From Nitrososphaerota archaeon (GTDB taxonomy: Archaea > Thermoproteota > Nitrososphaeria > Nitrososphaerales > UBA183), in contig JAFMAA010000004.1 in the NCBI GenBank assembly GCA_029785235.1, positions 78,433 to 142,432 on the forward strand: a stretch of 64,000 nt of DNA, in the 5' to 3' direction. Positions 24,547-32,978 of the stretch are shown piece after piece. The position numbers and the translations under genes are program-made. Numbering within the stretch: the stretch's first letter is position 1; each line of letters opens with the position of its first letter. Under the pieces are notes generated by a model that saw only the letters and a list, made by a program, of their open reading frames with translations, was not told the DNA's origin and made no database searches.

Positions 24547-25652
24547 GAATTGAAGGCGTTCTTTCCATAGCAGTTGCAGGTTGACGGAGTATACTTCAGG
24601 CCTAGTTTCTCCCACATGTCAACCGTCTCTTTGCACATCGAAATCTTTGACTTGTCGAAGCCCAACGCAGAGAGCTTGTCATAGAAGAAGCTGTAAATCT
24701 CGTACCTCTGGTCAAGCCCGAGTTTCTTCCCCCATCCCGAGTCTTCCTTGAAGAAGTCGGTCCAGTTCATATTGATTCCTGCTTCCTGCGCATATTTGAT
24801 GGTCTTCCACAACCCCCTTGGCGTCCCCAAGATGATACGCGAGGGGGTCACCCGTTCAATCAATCGATAGATGATGTCCTGGTAGTGCAATTTCCAGTCC
24901 TCGATAGGGAAGATGGGATCGAACCTAATTCTCACGTCATAACCAGCTTCTTGGACCATTCTTGCAGCCTCAATGCGTTTCTCCGGAGGCGCGGCAGCTC
25001 GTTCCCATTTCTTGGCGACTTCAATGGCATTGACACTCCATGCGCAGATGATATTCCGACGAGGCCTATCTACGAGGAACTTGACGTTCTTCGGGCCAAA
25101 TTTGCTCAGCGTGGAGAGCTTGTGCGTGCTTTGGTGGTCGAACTTATCCGCGATTTGACTCATAATTGCGGGGTTCATGAGTGAATCAGACAACTCACCG
25201 CTGTTGAAAATGCTTGGGACTCGAATCTTTGCGAAGGCCTGATTTAGAGCCGAGTTCAAATGCTCGAATTTCACAAATCTGGGCTTCATTTTCCCACGCA
25301 TTGTTCCCCTGAGGTAGCAGTAGTTGCAATCCAAGGGGCAACCAAAAGCCCATCGAAGTTCCCAGAACGGGCCACAAGCGATGTCCTCCGGTGTCTTGTG
25401 AAAGAGACTAACTAATCCACCACCATAGGAAGTGTCAGCTGGGCCGGGCCTGGTTTCAGAGGCTGTTTCTGGATGGACGACCGAAGTAACTGCTTCTGGC
25501 CTGACGAATTCACCTAGCTGTCTGCTTCCCAGGCTTCGCTTTGCGCGTCTCTCTGTTCTTATTGTCCGCCACGCCTTGAACGCAGCGTCCTTGAACTTCT
25601 TTCTTTCATTTCTGTCGTGCTCAGACAGTTCTTCGTCCAATGGTGGGTTCAA
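24543..25652 (-). CDS. SPL-like three-Cys radical SAM protein (copy A)
   Basis: A 369-residue radical SAM enzyme of the spore-photoproduct-lyase-like group. The Fe-S motif is C105-x3-C109-x2-C112 (FGCPLDCNYCYLRG), with an extra Cys at 93. A basic N-terminal extension (1-80) is absent from copy B. Both copies also keep MCKET-x-DMW (C340 here) and a TCxCYG tail (C359, C361), perhaps a hydrogen donor or a second cluster site. Radical SAM enzymes cleave SAM to a 5'-deoxyadenosyl radical; the substrate here is unknown, with DNA or RNA a fair guess from SPL kinship. The start is TTG 25652; it follows TcmP2 by 67 bases in the same operon. Confidence 0.8.
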   Translation of the reverse strand: MNPPLDEELSEHDRNERKKFKDAAFKAWRTIRTERRAKRSLGSRQLGEFVRPEAVTSVVHPETASETRPGPADTSYGGGLVSLFHKTPEDIACGPFWELRWAFGCPLDCNYCYLRGTMRGKMKPRFVKFEHLNSALNQAFAKIRVPSIFNSGELSDSLMNPAIMSQIADKFDHQSTHKLSTLSKFGPKNVKFLVDRPRRNIICAWSVNAIEVAKKWERAAAPPEKRIEAARMVQEAGYDVRIRFDPIFPIEDWKLHYQDIIYRLIERVTPSRIILGTPRGLWKTIKYAQEAGINMNWTDFFKEDSGWGKKLGLDQRYEIYSFFYDKLSALGFDKSKISMCKETVDMWEKLGLKYTPSTCNCYGKNAFNS

Positions 25653-25719
25653 AGTCGTCCGCTACCCCAAAAACATTGGGATTCGGGCTGGACGCGCGGA
25701 TGGCCTCTCCTTTCATTCA

Positions 25720-26655
25720 TCAAAACCATTCCTCCAACGAGGAGGAACTCCGCCGCCTTTTCGAATCCATGATATCTTTCATGATCTTGTTGGCCGTATC
25801 GTTTCTCGTAACGAAGACCAGATCGAAGTAAGGCCTAGGAGAACCAGGAGGCATTTCCAGGTGCATTACATGGGTATAGTGCTTCCCCAGCTCAGAGAGG
25901 TAGAAGTCAAGCATGGCCTTTCTCCTTCCTCCTTCGCGAGCTCTGCTCCAAACATCGTGCCATTCCGGGCCGCCGAGATACATGTCGAGCGTATTCACGG
26001 TGGTTCGGGCGGTCTGTCGGATTACAGGGTCGGGGTGGTCGATATTCTGAAGCTGAGCGGCAGAGAAGTCGACTCCTTGGTACGAGTAGTGAATCAACAG
26101 TTCTGTGTATGGTCTTTCCAGGACGCTCTGAATAGTCTCGTACCGGAGAACAGGGTCACCGATTCCGAAAGGGTCGACGTAGACCAAAGCGAATTCCCGG
26201 CCGACTTCTTCCAACACGCTTTCTAGCCTGACATTGGCATCTCCGTGGACGCAGGTAGAGAATCCGGCGAACGGCTCGACATTTGCCTTTAGCAGCGAAA
26301 AGGTACTATCATTGACTTCAATGAACCAACACTTGGCTTCGTTCTTCTTTGACTTGTCTCTGATTTTGCCGTCGACCACGGACCTTGTCATGGCCATCCT
26401 AACCGGAGATCCATCGATTAGTTTCCTTTCGACGTAGTCCTGAACTCGGCCACTTCCCGCGCAAGCGTCGATAAAATGATGGCCAATCCCGTTATTCCTC
26501 ATGATCAGACTGAGGGGATGACAGTAACCGGCTAGAACGCCGTACTTCTGTAGTGTTCCAACTCCGGCCTGTACGAGACCACACTTCGGGCAGGACCTTG
26601 GTCTATCCGAGGCACCATAGCCGCAGTTGACACACTCCCAAGGTGTCAAACTCAA
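25720..26655 (-). CDS. tcmP: TcmP-type partner protein with N-terminal zinc ribbon (copy 2)
   Basis: About 311 residues. The N-terminus is a zinc ribbon (CVNC and CPKC) that copy 1 lacks. The methyltransferase-like core has HHFIDACAGSGRV and ALVYVDPFGIGD, equivalents of copy 1's FAGPGLD and LDPEGMEF, followed by a helical region. It is assigned to the TcmP family, partners of three-Cys radical SAM enzymes. TTG 26655 is taken as the start because a start at 26751 would overlap the radical SAM B gene by 82 bases. It is placed between radical SAM B and radical SAM A in one operon, so it could serve either. Confidence 0.7.
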   Translation of the reverse strand: MSLTPWECVNCGYGASDRPRSCPKCGLVQAGVGTLQKYGVLAGYCHPLSLIMRNNGIGHHFIDACAGSGRVQDYVERKLIDGSPVRMAMTRSVVDGKIRDKSKKNEAKCWFIEVNDSTFSLLKANVEPFAGFSTCVHGDANVRLESVLEEVGREFALVYVDPFGIGDPVLRYETIQSVLERPYTELLIHYSYQGVDFSAAQLQNIDHPDPVIRQTARTTVNTLDMYLGGPEWHDVWSRAREGGRRKAMLDFYLSELGKHYTHVMHLEMPPGSPRPYFDLVFVTRNDTANKIMKDIMDSKRRRSSSSLEEWF

Positions 26656-26669
26656 GCCATTCCAATCCG

Positions 26670-27578
26670 CTAGCCGTAGCCATAGCAATGGCAGGTTTGA
26701 GGAGTGCTTGGCAGATTCATTTGCTTCCACATATCTGATGTCTCTTTGCACATCACGATTCGCTCTTTCTTTGCTCCTGCCGCCACTAGCTTGTCATACA
26801 TGAATTCGTACATTTCCTTCCTTAGCCGAAACGGCATTTTCAAACCCCAGCCCGTTCTCTCGGCATCTGGAGAGCTGAAGAATTGCGTCCAGCTTCTGTC
26901 GTTGCTGAACATGATCGTCTTCCTCAGTCCTCTTGGGGTTCCGAGAATAATCTTCTCTGGCGTAAACCGGGACGTAATCATGTCTGCTAGATTGCCGTAG
27001 TGTTCCTTCCAATCGGGGATTGGAAACATGGGATCTATCCTCACCCTCACCCGGTAGCCCACGTCGAAACACCTGCCGGCAGCTTCAATCCGCTCTTCTG
27101 GAGGCGCAGTTCGATTCTCCCATCTTCGAGCGGCTTCAGGCGCATTGATGCTCCAAGATGCGATGGTGTAGTCCCGATGCTTCTCGTAAAGAAAGCTCGC
27201 AGCTTTCAAGCCAGCTTTGGACAGTGTGACAAGTCTGTGCTTCCCCAGTTCCTCAATTTTGTCCGCAATGGCTTCCATGAACTTAGGAATCATGAGAGAA
27301 TCAGACAACTCACCACTGTTGAGCGTCACAGGTTCTCGAATTTGGTCGTGAGCCTTTTCGATTGCCCTCAGGACAGCATCTAGTGGTCTATGGGTGATGT
27401 TGTTCAGATTCCCCCTCATCGTTCCCCTCAGATAGCAGTATGAGCAGTCAAATGGACAGCCGTAGGCCCATCTTAATTCGTAGAATGGCCCACACGATAC
27501 TTCGAAAGGGGTCTTGTTGAACCGCATGACTATGCCGTCTATCTCAGGCCAAGGACTACTGATTGTTATTTCGGCCAT
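26670..27578 (-). CDS. SPL-like three-Cys radical SAM protein (copy B)
   Basis: A 302-residue paralogue of the protein at 24543. It has C41-x3-C45-x2-C48 (YGCPFDCSYCYLRG), an extra Cys at 29, and the same conserved tail elements: MCKET (C277) and TCHCYG (C296, C298). It lacks the N-terminal extension of copy A. The GELSDSL and IILGTPRGL segments are shared word-for-word or nearly so with copy A, which marks a duplication. ATG 27578 lies three bases from the ParB stop, so the genes are translationally coupled. The target is unknown; the linked TcmP and ParB suggest nucleic acid. Confidence 0.8.
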   Translation of the reverse strand: MAEITISSPWPEIDGIVMRFNKTPFEVSCGPFYELRWAYGCPFDCSYCYLRGTMRGNLNNITHRPLDAVLRAIEKAHDQIREPVTLNSGELSDSLMIPKFMEAIADKIEELGKHRLVTLSKAGLKAASFLYEKHRDYTIASWSINAPEAARRWENRTAPPEERIEAAGRCFDVGYRVRVRIDPMFPIPDWKEHYGNLADMITSRFTPEKIILGTPRGLRKTIMFSNDRSWTQFFSSPDAERTGWGLKMPFRLRKEMYEFMYDKLVAAGAKKERIVMCKETSDMWKQMNLPSTPQTCHCYGYG

Positions 27579-27581
27579 CGG

Positions 27582-28547
27582 TTATTCCCCCCAGTGTTTG
27601 CCTGACGGCTTCTTCCCGTCGCATTTTAGGGTAAACTCTTTCTTGTGCACAGGGCATACGAATTTCCCAATGTCGTAGACGGTACCTTCCTTTACCGTCA
27701 TTTCTTTGTTTGCGATTTTCCTTCCGGACAACATGGTTCGGTGGAGTTCTTGGCGTGCCAGTTGTTGATTCGTCGATTGCTTCGCTTCCTTCTTCAGCTG
27801 TCTGACGTGCCGTTTCACTCTGCTCTCCTTGATGGGTCCCCCTTGCTTTTGCACATCTTCATAGAGGTCCAGTGCCTCCGTTGCTGCCTCAAGAGGTATC
27901 TCTTCAGAAAGGACAGCCTGCTTCAGAGGTTCGGGAGCTCCCTTCAACACCTTTACGACTTGACGAATCTCTGTCTGAGGCGCAGGGCGCTTTATCTCGC
28001 CACGCTCAACCATCTTCAGGACCTTGACTCGAGTCTTATCATCTAGGCCCTGAGTTTCGGAAATCATGCTTGTAGGAATCGACTCAGGGAGCCCACTAGC
28101 TCTCGACCTAAACTCGCGAGCTTCAATTATGTTGGACACGGTTTGAGGGTGATAACCCACCGCCTTCGCAAGCTCTCCATGTGTGGCGAATTCCTTACTC
28201 TTCCACAGTTCATAGGTGGCATTCTCTCTCTCAATTGAAGTCAAGTCTTCCCTGTGAAGGTTCTCAATGAAAGACTCGAGAAGCACCCTCTTCTCCGGGA
28301 TGTTCTTGACAAGCACTGGGACCTTCTTTATACCGGCTAACCGACTTGCCCGCCATCTTCGCTCGCCAGCGATAATCTCGTATTTTGAACCTTGGGTACG
28401 CACGATGATGGGCTGCAGCATATCCACCTGCTTGAGCGAATCTGCCAGCGCCTCCAGCTTTTCCTGGCTGAAGCCCTGCCTAGGTTGGTACGGGTTCGGC
28501 TTCAGACTGTCTACATCAACATACTTGACCTCCAGAACTTCACTCAT
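27582..28547 (-). CDS. parB: ParB-like nuclease/CTPase-fold DNA-binding protein
   Basis: A 321-residue ParB family member. It has the N-terminal ParB/Srx fold with VDSLKPNPYQPR and GERRWRASRLAGI (the CTP-binding box), ENLHREDLTSIERENATYEL, then a helix-turn-helix KAVGYHPQTVSNIIEAREF. A C-terminal basic stretch ends in a CPVHKKEF...C unit that might bind zinc. ParB proteins clamp onto DNA from a parS-like site. ATG 28547 overlaps the upstream small gene's stop (ATGA), so it was chosen over ATG 28586. There is no ParA partner here, so partitioning is unlikely; recruitment or DNA recognition for the radical SAM proteins is more plausible. Confidence 0.85.
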   Translation of the reverse strand: MSEVLEVKYVDVDSLKPNPYQPRQGFSQEKLEALADSLKQVDMLQPIIVRTQGSKYEIIAGERRWRASRLAGIKKVPVLVKNIPEKRVLLESFIENLHREDLTSIERENATYELWKSKEFATHGELAKAVGYHPQTVSNIIEAREFRSRASGLPESIPTSMISETQGLDDKTRVKVLKMVERGEIKRPAPQTEIRQVVKVLKGAPEPLKQAVLSEEIPLEAATEALDLYEDVQKQGGPIKESRVKRHVRQLKKEAKQSTNQQLARQELHRTMLSGRKIANKEMTVKEGTVYDIGKFVCPVHKKEFTLKCDGKKPSGKHWGE

Positions 28548-28756
28548 GCTCCCGACTCCGTTCCTTCGCTCCTCCTTGTCCTCCATGCTCGCTTCGCAGC
28601 CAGCTTTCGTTTCAATTGCCGCCCTTCAATCCATTGGCCAATGGCCTCCTCCAGAGCGAGTGTCAGGTTCCCCTTTCTCATACCTAGACTCCTGGAAACC
28701 TCCATTCTGAAGTTTGTGTCTAGATCGTCTCCGATAACTGCCTCAATCCTTCCCAT
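28544..28756 (-). CDS. Small DNA-binding-type protein (RHH/antitoxin-like), 70 aa
   Basis: A 70-residue basic protein. The beginning IEAVIGDDLDTNFRMEVSRSLGMRKGNLTLALEEAIGQWI has the strand-then-two-helices look of a ribbon-helix-helix protein (R-x-E-V-x-x-x-x-G-x-x-K-G-x-L-x-x-A-x-E-x-A). That fold is common in operon autorepressors. ATG 28756 lies about 25 bases from a CTTAAAAC box, suggesting leaderless transcription. The stop overlaps the ParB start. It is the first gene of the five-gene operon and the palindrome at 28787 sits right upstream, so it probably represses the operon. Confidence 0.7.
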   Translation of the reverse strand: MGRIEAVIGDDLDTNFRMEVSRSLGMRKGNLTLALEEAIGQWIEGRQLKRKLAAKRAWRTRRSEGTESGA

Positions 28757-28786
28757 TTCTTGCGCCCTTGAAATTCGAGCGTTTTA

Positions 28787-28812
28787 AGGTTTTGTGGATA
28801 TCCTCAAAACCT
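28787..28812. promoter_or_regulatory. Near-perfect 26-bp palindrome, likely operator or parS-like site
   Basis: AGGTTTTGTGGATATCCTCAAAACCT (given in two parts: AGGTTTTGTGGAT and ATCCTCAAAACCT) is palindromic except for one base pair position repeated on each arm. It adjoins the CTTAAAAC TATA box of the RHH-ParB-radical SAM operon. A short relative, AAGGT-AAA-ACCTT, lies at 28831-28843. Confidence 0.7.
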
Positions 28813-28841
28813 CAGACAGACGGGGGCATGAAGGTAAAACC

Positions 28842-29297
28842 TTAGTTGTTGACGCGAAATGGAACCGAGGTTGCTTCGCCTAGCTCTTTTAACATCGAAT
28901 CAAATCTCTTCTGCGCAGGCAACGGTGACCCATACTCCACCTTCATCAGCGCTTCGAATACCAGTGCTGAGCAATAGCCCATCTTTTTGGCCGACGCCCT
29001 GCCCTTCAATTTCAAGTGAATCATCTTCATCACGCCCAGGAGGATTACCGCATCAGGGTCGACGGTGTCATCCGTCATTGTGAAGTGTCGTTCCTCTGAG
29101 ACTCTCTGGTCGAGTTCATCTTTGAATGATTCGTTAAACGACCACGCCACTGAAGTTCCCGCGGTCTTCTCCACTTTGATGACACCTAGCCTTTCCATCT
29201 CTTCGTAAAATGACTTCATACAAGAATAATGGTTTGGTAAGCCGACGTCAGACTTTTCAACCACTTTGCCGCATAAAGCGCAAGCCAACCTGACCAC
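28842..29297 (-). CDS. Hypothetical protein with N-terminal cysteine pair, 151 aa
   Basis: An N-terminal CALC pair with a later Cys (SCMKSF) could form a zinc knuckle; the remainder is helical and charged, with no named motif. It lies upstream of the radical SAM operon on the same strand but separate, with the palindrome between them. GTG 29297 is the likely start. It may be a regulator or accessory of the island; function unknown. Confidence 0.55.
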   Translation of the reverse strand: MVRLACALCGKVVEKSDVGLPNHYSCMKSFYEEMERLGVIKVEKTAGTSVAWSFNESFKDELDQRVSEERHFTMTDDTVDPDAVILLGVMKMIHLKLKGRASAKKMGYCSALVFEALMKVEYGSPLPAQKRFDSMLKELGEATSVPFRVNN

Positions 29298-29368
29298 TCA
29301 TTGTACTGCACCCAAAGCGCACTTCTAAGCGTTTAACAACTGGGACAGTTTCGCTTACCGATCGTAGC

Positions 29369-29512
29369 TTGAAGAAGCAGCTGCTAGTGTGCAAAGATTG
29401 CGGGAATGCTCAGATTGACGAAGACAACGCGGTTCAGGATATCTTGGGTGATGGGCTACCCAAGTGTTCCAAATGCGAATCGAAATCCTGGATAATGTTG
29501 CCAGTCGAGTAA
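29369..29512 (+). CDS. Mini zinc-ribbon protein, 47 aa
   Basis: TTG at 29369 opens a 47-residue frame with CKDC and CSKC pairs about 20 residues apart, a typical zinc ribbon. A GTTTAAC box lies roughly 35 bases upstream. It sits between the hypothetical gene and the convergent recombinase gene. This is too short for most callers; the cysteine pattern is the main support. Confidence 0.5.
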   Translation: MKKQLLVCKDCGNAQIDEDNAVQDILGDGLPKCSKCESKSWIMLPVE

Positions 29513-29530
29513 CCGCACAGCAGGTACTGT

Positions 29531-30763
29531 CTAAGCCGCACTTCGGCCCCAAGTCGTTGCCTGAACTGGCCCTTCGGGCGCGAGGAGCCGCTCAACGAGC
29601 ACCGTCAGATTGTCGATTCTGCGGCCGAGGCCGGCAATCTCAGAACTCTGTCTTCGGAACTCCTTGAGGAGCTTGGAGAGAACCTCCCCGCCCTCTTCAA
29701 AAGGCCGCTCCCTCGCGGCTGGTCCTCCAGCACGTCTGCGAATCAGGAGGAGCGGTTGCAGCTTCAGGTAGACCGCCTCCAGCCTGGCAAGAGAGGGTCT
29801 GTGGTAAGAGGAGTGGTGGCCCAGGAGGAGCTCGACGTCCTCCGTGACGATTCTGTCGTCGACGCCCCTCCACGATCCGAGCCTGGTCCCAACCCCCCTC
29901 TTCGCCTCTGTTTCGAACCGTTTCCTGAAACCATGGCAGAGCTTGAATGCAGGATGGCCGTCTCGGGTCACCACTCCCGATGACCTCCACCCCTCCTCGA
30001 AAGCGGACTGGATGCCGTCGACCGTGAGGGGCTTCGCCATGCCGGAGGGCAGCCTGGCGTACCTCCGGCGGACGCGCCTGGGCGACCTCGGAAGGCGGTG
30101 TCCCCGGTGGACTGCGAGGACCGGGGAGTGAGGCCCCATCCATTCCCCCCTCCTCCTACGCCACCTCCAGTACCTCTTGAGCACGGCGACCGCCTCCCGG
30201 GAGATGAACGTAGTGTACTCCTCGGCTTCCCTCGCATAGACCTTGACTGCCGCCACCCCGCTGTCCCTGAAATCCACATCTCTCACCTTTAGGAACCCGT
30301 ACCCTCCTCCCGCCTTGGGGAACCAGAATGCCCCCACCCGCATCCCGGAGGACAGCATCATCAGGGCAGCGGCCCCAAGCCTGTAGTCCGTTTTCGCTAG
30401 GAACCTGCGAATCTCTCTCGGGGTCGGGGGCCTGTCCTCCCCCAGCCTCCTGACTGGAGGAATAGTCTGTTCGATTCTCTCCCATCTGAGACGGACACCG
30501 CTGAATGTTACGAAGCTTCTCACGCAGTACAGATAGCCCGAGAGGGTGGACGACGCAATGTCCTTTCTCTTCCTCACGAAGAACCGGATGAGAAACCGCT
30601 CTGCCTCCAGGGGGCGCTTCTGGGCCAGTCGGAGGAAGGCGTCAGGCCGTCCTGCAAGGACGATCCTGAGGGTTCTCCTGTATCCCTCCTTCGTGGCGTC
30701 CGAACGCCTAGTCCTAAGAAAAAGCCTGACGGCCGACTCCTGTCTGTTCACTTTATGGGGCAA
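29531..30763 (-). CDS. Tyrosine recombinase/integrase
   Basis: A 410-residue recombinase with an N-terminal core-binding helical domain (about 5-120) and a C-terminal catalytic domain. Catalytic residues visible are the first Arg in LSSGMRVGAF, CHGFRKRF supplying H-x-x-R, LLGHHSS with the second His, and a nucleophilic Tyr in LARLEAVYLKLQP. These enzymes cut and rejoin DNA at attachment sites. It is the best marker that the neighbouring genes form an integrated element, but no att repeat was recognised. TTG 30763 gives the longest form; GTG 30751 is an alternative. The high G+C of this gene matches the element at 5-15 kb more than the neighbouring island genes. Confidence 0.85.
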   Translation of the reverse strand: MPHKVNRQESAVRLFLRTRRSDATKEGYRRTLRIVLAGRPDAFLRLAQKRPLEAERFLIRFFVRKRKDIASSTLSGYLYCVRSFVTFSGVRLRWERIEQTIPPVRRLGEDRPPTPREIRRFLAKTDYRLGAAALMMLSSGMRVGAFWFPKAGGGYGFLKVRDVDFRDSGVAAVKVYAREAEEYTTFISREAVAVLKRYWRWRRRRGEWMGPHSPVLAVHRGHRLPRSPRRVRRRYARLPSGMAKPLTVDGIQSAFEEGWRSSGVVTRDGHPAFKLCHGFRKRFETEAKRGVGTRLGSWRGVDDRIVTEDVELLLGHHSSYHRPSLARLEAVYLKLQPLLLIRRRAGGPAARERPFEEGGEVLSKLLKEFRRQSSEIAGLGRRIDNLTVLVERLLAPEGPVQATTWGRSAA

Positions 30764-30830
30764 ACCGCGGAATGTTCAGCTTAAGAGCAAAACTCCCCTG
30801 AGGAGAGTACGGAGGGGTCGGAATTCATTC

Positions 30831-32090
30831 CTAGGGAAAGTGCCCGGTTGCCATAAATCGATTGAGCTCGTCTTGGGTTAGTTCTTCCAGTCGAGGGAAG
30901 TTGTCAGACGAGAAAGATTGTGCTCCAAGCATAACGAATGTATGCTCAAGGCCTCCGTAAGCCCGCTGCTGTTCTTTTGGTCCGAGCTTGCCGCTCGTCT
31001 TCTTCCACAATCCATATCGCCTCTTCCACAGCCTTGGATAATACGGGAGCGGCTCGAGACGTATGGGGCCTACCCATATTTTGCGCCTATTCGACCTCCG
31101 AATCTGTGATTCCTTCCTATTGAAAGGTATCAGCACCTTCATGGCCACTTCGTTCATCAGTTCAACAGCCTCGTTGTATTTGCGTTCGTAATGCGCGAGC
31201 ATCCGGGTCCGTTCCTCAATCTGTAACAACAGCAAACTTCGAAGTGACCCTATGTTGTAGAGAGCGGAAGCCAATTTTCCCTTATGTGATGGAACTCTGG
31301 CAATGTCTTCCCGAAACTTCTCAGTGGAAGTCGCCGGCTGCGCACCTTGATCCCGCAGAATCCCCATTATTAGCTCGTGTTGCTTTATCAGGTCTTCCAG
31401 CGAGAATTCGTTCGACACTCGAATCTTGGGTAGCGGCCTAACCGGAGCGACCATGGCCGGCAGTTTTGACGGCTCGGCGCTAGGCATCACCTTCTTTCGC
31501 TCTTCCAGAAAAGCCCTCAAACTCCTAATCACAGAGCGCGTCTTCTCGACATTCGAAGCAATGTCGATCTCGTCTATTCGCTCGCCCGGTCTCTTGATTT
31601 CCTTCAAACTCCTCCCCATTGCCTTCAGTATCCTTTTGTCTAGGTCGAGTTCTCTCGAGGGGGTCGCCCAATACCCATACTTGGGTCCCTGGCTGTAGTC
31701 AACGTACAGGCTTCTTTCCTTGAATTCTTGATCTTGCTCCGCGAAGAAATCGCTCATGGCTTGCCAAGCACCGTACTTCAGGAAGAAGCGACCAGCCGCG
31801 GCCAGTTTCCGTCTGTGTGCCCCACCAGACCTGAAGATAGCAATGTAGTCTGTAGGAGTGACCTCTCTTTTCACTGACCAATAATCTGCAAGGAGAAGTG
31901 CTTTGCCGATTTCTTCTTTGGCCACCAAAGCCAGGTACCGAGACGAAGGGTAACGCCTAGCCTTCAGCAGTCGCTCGGCATCCAAGTTCAGCCGTTCAGC
32001 ATTGTTCAGGGAGTGCTTGACGCCATCCTCCAGCTGCTCCCAAGTGATAGGTCTCTCTATCCCAATCTGACGCCTCCGGTCCTTGGTCAT
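30831..32090 (-). CDS. AbiV-like HEPN-domain protein
   Basis: A 419-residue protein. Its N-terminal region has AERLLKARRYPSSRYLALVAKEEIGKALLLADYW, here noted in shorter parts (LLKARRYPSSRYLALVA and KEEIGKALLLADYW), the hallmark of the AbiV/HEPN group linked to abortive infection in Lactococcus. The middle and C-terminus are helical and basic without named motifs; a clear R-x4-6-H RNase motif was not identified. ATG 32090 is preferred because a TTTTTATA box (32114-32121) lies about 25 bases upstream. It sits beside the integrase at the end of the island. A phage-defence role is inferred by family only. Confidence 0.6.
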   Translation of the reverse strand: MTKDRRRQIGIERPITWEQLEDGVKHSLNNAERLNLDAERLLKARRYPSSRYLALVAKEEIGKALLLADYWSVKREVTPTDYIAIFRSGGAHRRKLAAAGRFFLKYGAWQAMSDFFAEQDQEFKERSLYVDYSQGPKYGYWATPSRELDLDKRILKAMGRSLKEIKRPGERIDEIDIASNVEKTRSVIRSLRAFLEERKKVMPSAEPSKLPAMVAPVRPLPKIRVSNEFSLEDLIKQHELIMGILRDQGAQPATSTEKFREDIARVPSHKGKLASALYNIGSLRSLLLLQIEERTRMLAHYERKYNEAVELMNEVAMKVLIPFNRKESQIRRSNRRKIWVGPIRLEPLPYYPRLWKRRYGLWKKTSGKLGPKEQQRAYGGLEHTFVMLGAQSFSSDNFPRLEELTQDELNRFMATGHFP

Positions 32091-32978
32091 CACCAGGATA
32101 GGTCAAGGTGGAGTTTTTATACGAACCAGCCCATTATGAAATCGAGTGGTCAGACGTTGGGCAACGACGAGGCTCCAAAGGCCTCTCTGCCCCCGCCAGA
32201 GGTGGCCAGGTCAAATCCGGCCGACCCCATCCATTCTTGCCGAGCAAACTCCTCGTTCACCCACTCAACCAGGATGCCCTTTCGACGCTTCTCAAGTTGC
32301 AGGCTCCCGACGGTGGGTTCTACACCTGATACTATCCTGGCATGACCCATGGGAATGCGACAACGAACGCCGAAACTACACGTCTGGCAATTCTTGCTCT
32401 CTCAGAGTAACCAGAGTGCGCTTCCTTCAATCTGTTAGAGGAGCAAGGACAAAACGGTCGAGAACGCAAGGCCGCTTCGCCCTTGAGGTTTTGGGGGACC
32501 ACGAAGTCATGGACTATCCAGTGCTGGTAGAAGAATACGAACCGGACTGGGTCGAGGAGTTGTTGGGGGATTACCCACATTGGGACGGTTGTGCGCCGAA
32601 GCAGAAGTCGCTTCGCCCGAGCTTGTTGTCGAATTGGTGGTGGTAGCTGTCGATTGCGTGCGAACTGGCAGAACTGTGAGAACGTCTACGACCAGGAAAG
32701 GGGAAGTCGCTACAAGCACTCCCCTTCCTGCCTATCACGACGATAGTCTTCGTCTCCGATTCATCTCCTAGGAGATAGAGGGCGACGGGTGTATATGGCG
32801 AATTTGCGAAACCGCTCCCCGATCCTTCCACCATCACCAAACCTACTTGTTTTCGAGGGACTCGCCGGGTTCGATGGGATTTGACAAGAAACGAAGCCAC
32901 ATCCACCTGACCCGGCATTTCAACCCGCGCCGGGATAGACGGCATTTTACCAACCCCCGACCCTTTCAGATTCTCCCG
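32091..32978. other. Gene-poor stretch with only weak ORFs
   Basis: Besides the AbiV-type gene's TATA box at 32114-32121 I see no well-supported gene. A 45-residue plus-strand frame at 32509-32646 (acidic start, Trp-rich end) and a low-complexity minus frame at 32571-32945 remain possible but lack family, promoter or ribosome-site support. A TTATGAAATCG segment near 32131 offers another weak start. The stretch could hold the right end of the integrated element. Confidence 0.4.

Noticed and set aside
26656..26751. Longer N-terminus of TcmP2
   Set aside because: It would overlap the end of the radical SAM B gene by 82 bases and reads as a shifted copy of that gene's coding bases.
32189..32240. 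GGTCAAATCC segment as a displaced tRNA 3' end or att site
   Set aside because: Only the loop-like bases match; the T stem and acceptor do not pair and no matching intact tRNA gene was found in the window.
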